A program made the translations under genes and the position numbers. Below are positions 15,850 through 19,679 of a stretch of DNA of 19,679 nucleotides, piece by piece. The stretch is from Vulcanimicrobiia bacterium (lineage in GTDB: Bacteria; Eremiobacterota; Eremiobacteria; Baltobacterales; Baltobacteraceae). The notes beneath the pieces were generated by a model that saw only the letters and a program-made list of their open reading frames with translations, made no database searches and had not been told where the DNA came from. Numbering within the stretch: position 1 is the first letter of the stretch; every line of letters starts with the position of its first letter. Location of the stretch: assembly GCA_024281135.1 (NCBI GenBank), contig JAMXLG010000317.1:1-19679 (forward strand), read 5' to 3'.

Positions 15850-16669
15850 CAATGACCTCCGGAAGTGATGACGGCACGTGTTCGATCGCGCCGATCGCAT
15901 ACAGTTCGCGACAGTAGGCAGCAAGGCCGGCTTGCGCGGCCGAGTGGAACGTGAAGTTCAACTTGCCGTAGTAATGGTCGTAGAATCCATTCGAGCGCGG
16001 ATGCAGCCGCTGCGCCTCGGCGATCACCTCGTTCATGTGCGACCGCGACCAGGTATACGCATCGGTAAGCGCGTGCATGCACTCGCGAATCGCTTCGGCA
16101 TCACGCTCGTAAGCATCGCGTCGCGCAGCCCACACGGCAAAGACGGTCTGCGCCTGCGTCCATTCGTGCCACAGCGTACCGAGATCGTACACGTGCTCGC
16201 GCGGAAAACGTTCGAGCGCATCGATCGCAGAGTCGCCGATGAGCAGCGCCGGTTCACCAGCCTCAGCTTCTTCCAGCGGATTGGCCGATTCTGCGTAGTG
16301 CGGGTGCACGCCGTAGCGGCGCTCGAGCACGACCCGCAGCAAATTCCGTCCGCTCGCCGATTCACCGGTAAGCGCAATGTGCTTGCCGTCGAGTAGTGCC
16401 GGCGGGGTCTGCGAGACAAGCACGACGGAAACCACTTCGTCGCGAGCGCCGATGCACAGATCGGGGAGCAACACCAACTCATCGCTGTGCTGCGCCCACG
16501 CGAAAGCGCTGATCGGACTCAAGTCCAGTTCACCGCCGAGTAACATCGCGTTGAGCTTCGCCGGAACGTCGGCGTGCAGTGTGCCGGGATACCGAATCAC
16601 ACCCGCATCGAATGCGGCGTAGATCGGAAGGTCGTTGGTGTAGATGATGCGGCCGCAACGTAAAGACAC
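15833..16669 (-). CDS. mqnA: Chorismate dehydratase MqnA
   Basis: MqnA removes water from chorismate to give 3-enolpyruvylbenzoate, the entry step of the futalosine menaquinone pathway. The 278-aa protein has the periplasmic-binding-protein-like fold of the family: IIYTNDLPIYAAF at the N-terminus, GELDLSPISAFAWAQ (about 51-65), VLLPDLCIGARDEVVSVVL and EPALLIGDSAIDA. The GTG start at 16669 shares one base with the mqnE stop (TAGTG), a coupling arrangement. The cytoplasmic product feeds MqnE, encoded immediately upstream. Confidence 0.94.
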   Translation of the reverse strand: MSLRCGRIIYTNDLPIYAAFDAGVIRYPGTLHADVPAKLNAMLLGGELDLSPISAFAWAQHSDELVLLPDLCIGARDEVVSVVLVSQTPPALLDGKHIALTGESASGRNLLRVVLERRYGVHPHYAESANPLEEAEAGEPALLIGDSAIDALERFPREHVYDLGTLWHEWTQAQTVFAVWAARRDAYERDAEAIRECMHALTDAYTWSRSHMNEVIAEAQRLHPRSNGFYDHYYGKLNFTFHSAAQAGLAAYCRELYAIGAIEHVPSSLPEVIGVVSR

Positions 16670-17814
16670 TACGCGTGCACCAGTTCCTTTTCAGGAGCAG
16701 GCGGCGTCCAATCGTATGGGAACTCGTTGTACGTGGAATTGCGGCGTACGGGAATATAGCCGGCGTCTTCGATCAAGCGGCGGAACTCACGATCGTCGAC
16801 GTACTGTCCCGATTGCGTCCCGGCCGAGTGATAGATCATCTCTTCGTCCGTGGAGCCGTGCGTGCCGTCCATGTCGTCGGCGCCGAATTGCAGCGCGACC
16901 TGGCAAATCTTCAGGCCTTGAATCATCCAATAGGCCTTGATGTGATCGAAGTTGTTCAGCATCAAACGGGCGACGGCAAACGTCTTGAGATCGTCGAGAC
17001 CGCTCGTCCATCCACAATCGGAGAGCTCGTTGCCGTCGGGGTGAAACGCGAGGGGAATGAACGCGTTGAAGCCCGGCGAGCGCTCTTGCGATTCGCGCAA
17101 GCGAATGAAGTGATCGACGCGATCCTCGAGCGATTCTATGTGACCGTAAAGCATCGTCGCGTTCGACGCAACGCCTTGCCGGTGCAGCTCTTCGTGGATC
17201 TCGAGCCAGTTATCGCCGGAAACTTTGTTCGCGCAGATCTTCGAACGCGTCGGCTCGCCGAGAATTTCAGCCGCGCCGCCGTTGACATTATCGAGACCCG
17301 CCTCTTTGAGCGTCCTCAAGATGTCAGGGAAGCTCATACGGTGGCGCTTCGCCATGTATTCGATTTCCGCCGCCGTAAAGAGCGACAGCTGTACGTGCGG
17401 CAACGCTTCCTTGAAGCGGCGCATCAGCGGCAGCCAATAGTCGAGCGAAAGCTGGCGCGGATCGTGTCCTCCGACGATGTGAATCTGGTTGAAGTTGTTG
17501 CCCGTTTCCATCGCCTTCGCAAAGACCTGATCGGCGGTCATGCGGAAGATGCGTTCAGGCTCCTTGAATTCATCCGCAGCGAACGAGCAGAATTTGCAAT
17601 TCGCGTAGCATACGTTGGTCGAGTTGATGTAGCGGTTCAGGACGTAGAAGACTTTTTTGCCGCTTTTACGTTCCTTCTGAGCGCGCGCGATGCGTCCGAG
17701 GTTGTGCAGGTCGTGCGTCCGGTAAAGCGCCAGTCCGTCTTCCATGGAAAGCGGAACGCCCGCATCGACTTTGCGCTCGATCTCGACGAGCACGGGATCC
17801 ATTGCGTATGCCAT
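16669..17814 (-). CDS. mqnE: Aminodeoxyfutalosine synthase MqnE
   Basis: Radical SAM enzyme joining the adenosyl part of SAM to 3-enolpyruvylbenzoate, giving aminodeoxyfutalosine. The 381-aa protein has the cluster motif CYANCKFC (Cys69, Cys73, Cys76), then QIHIVGGHDP, VNGGAAEILGEPTRSKICANK, ATMLYGHIES and FGADDMDGT, typical of MqnE rather than MqnC. ATG at 17814 is 7 nt after the PAP2 stop; ATG at 17802 is an alternative. Its presence implies the aminofutalosine branch, which needs MqnB/MTAN-type hydrolysis (with or without a deaminase) and MqnD, none of which is in the window. Confidence 0.95.
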   Translation of the reverse strand: MAYAMDPVLVEIERKVDAGVPLSMEDGLALYRTHDLHNLGRIARAQKERKSGKKVFYVLNRYINSTNVCYANCKFCSFAADEFKEPERIFRMTADQVFAKAMETGNNFNQIHIVGGHDPRQLSLDYWLPLMRRFKEALPHVQLSLFTAAEIEYMAKRHRMSFPDILRTLKEAGLDNVNGGAAEILGEPTRSKICANKVSGDNWLEIHEELHRQGVASNATMLYGHIESLEDRVDHFIRLRESQERSPGFNAFIPLAFHPDGNELSDCGWTSGLDDLKTFAVARLMLNNFDHIKAYWMIQGLKICQVALQFGADDMDGTHGSTDEEMIYHSAGTQSGQYVDDREFRRLIEDAGYIPVRRNSTYNEFPYDWTPPAPEKELVHA

Positions 17815-17821
17815 TGCCGCT

Positions 17822-18439
17822 CTATTCTAAAGATGCGGCTTTGGGCCCCTCGAAGACGTTTATCGGGACAACGGCAGCAAGCACAGCCACAACGGTGACA
17901 CCCCAAAGAAAGCCGCCAAGCAGGTCGGTCAGGTAATGCGCGCCGAGCGCCAGCCGCGACCACATGATGGCAATTCCAAGGATAACGAGAAGCGCGCCTA
18001 CGATGCGGGTTCTTTGCCACGCAAAGACTCCCAACAACATGTAGAATCCCGTCGCGATCGCAGCGTGCGAACTGGGATAGGAAAACGCCGTCTCGTGCTT
18101 CACGACCCAGTCCAGCCGCCGAGGCCGCGCAAAGACGTGTTGAAAGAAGTCGGCACCTTGCCATGCCAAGAGTAGCGCAACGATCGCGAACGCCGCACGC
18201 CAGCGCCACTGCGGATAGCGGACCGCAACGATGATGAGAACGACGCATAAGGGCGCGAGGATGTACACGTAACCGAGCCACGTGAACCACCATGCGACAA
18301 GCGTGGAGTGATTCACCCAAGACGCTTCGATCGTCAGCAGCCACGCGGGATCAGGTTGATGATCTACGCTACGCCCCAGTAGAATAAAAATCACGAATGC
18401 GACGACGGCAATGAGCGCCGCGACGATTCGCCGGTTCAA
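17822..18439 (-). CDS. PAP2-family membrane phosphatase
   Basis: Integral membrane protein of 205 aa with about five or six hydrophobic helices. PAP2 motifs: ARPRR (104-108) at motif 1, PSSH (122-125, catalytic His125) at motif 2, and SRLALGAHYLTD (161-172, with His168 and Asp172) at motif 3. The lysine expected seven residues before Arg105 in motif 1 (KX6RP) is Phe98, so motif 1 is not canonical. Likely substrates are undecaprenyl pyrophosphate or phosphatidic/phosphatidylglycerol phosphates; sequence alone does not decide. The TTG start at 18439 overlaps the ftsK stop by 4 nt (TTGA), implying translational coupling. mqnE follows after 7 nt. Confidence 0.88.
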   Translation of the reverse strand: MNRRIVAALIAVVAFVIFILLGRSVDHQPDPAWLLTIEASWVNHSTLVAWWFTWLGYVYILAPLCVVLIIVAVRYPQWRWRAAFAIVALLLAWQGADFFQHVFARPRRLDWVVKHETAFSYPSSHAAIATGFYMLLGVFAWQRTRIVGALLVILGIAIMWSRLALGAHYLTDLLGGFLWGVTVVAVLAAVVPINVFEGPKAASLE

Positions 18440-19679
18440 GAGCCGAACAGATCCTGTTGCGCATCCTCGGACTTGCCGAGGCGTGGCGCGATGACTTCAA
18501 GCTCTGCGAGACCAATGAGAATTTTGCGAGGCTTCGTGCCTTCATGCGGGCCGACGACTTTGAACTCTTCGAGTTGCTTCATCAAACGAACCGCACGGGG
18601 GTGGCCGATCGAAAATTGCGACTGCAGCTGCGCCGTTGATGCGTAGTTGCTTTCGATGATGAATTGTGCCGCGTCGTAACAGAGTGGATCGGCGTCTTTC
18701 TTTCCGTTGTCGTCATCGGACACGGGCACGACCTCGACGTCAAGCAGATTTTCCGGACGCGACTGCTTCGCCCAGAAGTCAACGAGACGGTTAACCTCGT
18801 TTCCGGTGATGAGCGCGCCTTGTGCGCGAATCGGCTTTGGCGCGTCGATCGGTAAATAGAGCATGTCGCCGCGGCCAAGCAGTCGTTCCGCACCGGCCAT
18901 ATCGAGAATCGTGCGCGAATCAACCTGAGAGCTTACAGCGAATGCGATGCGTGACGGGATGTTCGCTTTGATCAAGCCGGTTATGACGTCGACGGACGGA
19001 CGCTGGGTAGCAACGATCAAGTGAATGCCTGTCGCGCGCGCGAGCTGTGCGAGCCGCATGATCGTCGTTTCGACCTTCGCCGGTGCAACGAGCATCAGGT
19101 CCGCGAGTTCGTCGATGATGATCACCACATAGGGCAACTTCTCGTCGGGAAACTTCGCGTTGTACTCTTCGATCTTACGAACGCCGGCTTTCGCGAAGCG
19201 TTCATAGCGCGTGTCCATCTCCTTCGTCATCTCGAAGAGCGCACCGGCGGCGAGACGCGCGTCGGTGATCACTTCTTTAATGAGGTGCGGGATGCCGTTG
19301 TAGACGGTCAACTCGACGCGCTTCGGATCGATCATCAGCATCTGCACTTGATCGGGCGTGGCCGAAACGAGCAACGATGCAATGATCGTGTTCAAGCAGA
19401 CGGATTTTCCGGAACCGGTTGCGCCTGCCACCAGCAAGTGCGGCATCTTTCCGAGATCGCCGAAGACCGGACGGCCGGTGATGTCTTTGCCGAGAGCCAT
19501 CCACAGCGGCGGCACGGTTCCGCGGTTGGGCAGCGCGTCGAGGATCTCGCGAATCGCAACGACGGACACCGTTTGATTCGGAACCTCGATGCCGACCGCC
19601 GACTTCCCGGGAATCGGAGCTTCGATGCGCACGCTCGTTGCGGCAAGCGCCAGTGCAAGATCGTCCGCTAGCGACGCGA
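18436..19679 (-). CDS. ftsK: DNA translocase FtsK/SpoIIIE (N-terminus cut by window edge)
   Basis: The last 413 or so codons of a septal DNA pump that moves chromosome termini into daughter cells. The frame stays open to the right edge, where codons read ASLADDLALALAATSVRIEAP, typical FtsK beta-domain sequence, so GTG at 19632 is internal. Visible are the Walker A box GATGSGKS (coding DNA near 19402-19430), the DEKLPYVVIIIDELADLM Walker B strand, ATQRPSVDVITGLIKANIPSR, and the C-terminal gamma winged helix (YASTAQLQSQFSIGHPRAVR) that reads KOPS-type guide sequences. The membrane part and linker lie outside the window. Confidence 0.96.
   Translation of the reverse strand, partial: ASLADDLALALAATSVRIEAPIPGKSAVGIEVPNQTVSVVAIREILDALPNRGTVPPLWMALGKDITGRPVFGDLGKMPHLLVAGATGSGKSVCLNTIIASLLVSATPDQVQMLMIDPKRVELTVYNGIPHLIKEVITDARLAAGALFEMTKEMDTRYERFAKAGVRKIEEYNAKFPDEKLPYVVIIIDELADLMLVAPAKVETTIMRLAQLARATGIHLIVATQRPSVDVITGLIKANIPSRIAFAVSSQVDSRTILDMAGAERLLGRGDMLYLPIDAPKPIRAQGALITGNEVNRLVDFWAKQSRPENLLDVEVVPVSDDDNGKKDADPLCYDAAQFIIESNYASTAQLQSQFSIGHPRAVRLMKQLEEFKVVGPHEGTKPRKILIGLAELEVIAPRLGKSEDAQQDLFGS

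Noticed and set aside
15850..15924. Upstream extension of MqnC to 15924
   Set aside because: The added residues overlap mqnA and look random, whereas GGAGG sits 6 nt before the GTG at 15849.
16675..17898. A 407-codon open frame on the plus strand opposite mqnE
   Set aside because: Same reason: mqnE is unmistakable, and the mirror protein is charged, repetitive and without known motifs.

Overview
The window is a gene-dense bacterial chromosome fragment, about 58% GC by eye, with almost no intergenic space and no RNA genes, IS elements, CRISPR arrays or prophage genes that I could see. Core genes (secA, ftsK, mnmA, rimO), a futalosine-pathway menaquinone cluster (mqnE-mqnA-mqnC), LCP and RodZ-like envelope genes and a Pro/Ser/Thr-rich NHL lipoprotein suggest an environmental, probably soil, bacterium of a poorly cultured phylum. 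Ca. Eremiobacterota (WPS-2) is my best guess; this is inference from gene content and style, not a database result.

Layout. (1) 1-141, minus: 5' end of an exported protein with codon use unlike the rest, followed at 184-252 by three GC-rich hairpins. This edge may have a different origin. (2) 264-11880, minus: nine tightly packed genes, transcribed in the order RodZ-like, YajQ, RimO, LCP protein, polysaccharide deacetylase, a 70-aa membrane protein, NHL lipoprotein, multi-GAF histidine kinase, SecA. The gaps are 1-nt overlaps to about 40 nt, so the block looks like one long transcription unit, mostly concerned with the envelope, ribosome and secretion. (3) 11881-11926: a 46-bp divergent spacer. 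(4) 11927-14774, plus: mnmA, a sugar-nucleotidyltransferase and a GDP-6-deoxymannose-reductase-like SDR, translationally coupled. (5) 14764-19679, minus: ftsK (cut by the right edge), a PAP2 phosphatase, mqnE, mqnA and mqnC, again overlapping or nearly so. It runs tail-to-tail into region 4 with an 11-bp overlap of coding sequence.

How they work together. MqnA, MqnE and MqnC cover three of the futalosine-route steps to menaquinone; mqnB and mqnD must lie elsewhere. The LCP protein, deacetylase, PAP2 enzyme and nucleotide-sugar enzymes are a plausible set for making, modifying and attaching a surface polysaccharide. RodZ and FtsK link the region to cell shape and division. I found no clearly new multi-gene system. 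The best leads are the histidine kinase whose coding frame starts upstream of any normal start codon, the composition break at the left end, the uncharacterised small membrane protein coupled to the NHL lipoprotein, and the cysteine-rich variants in the LCP protein and MnmA.
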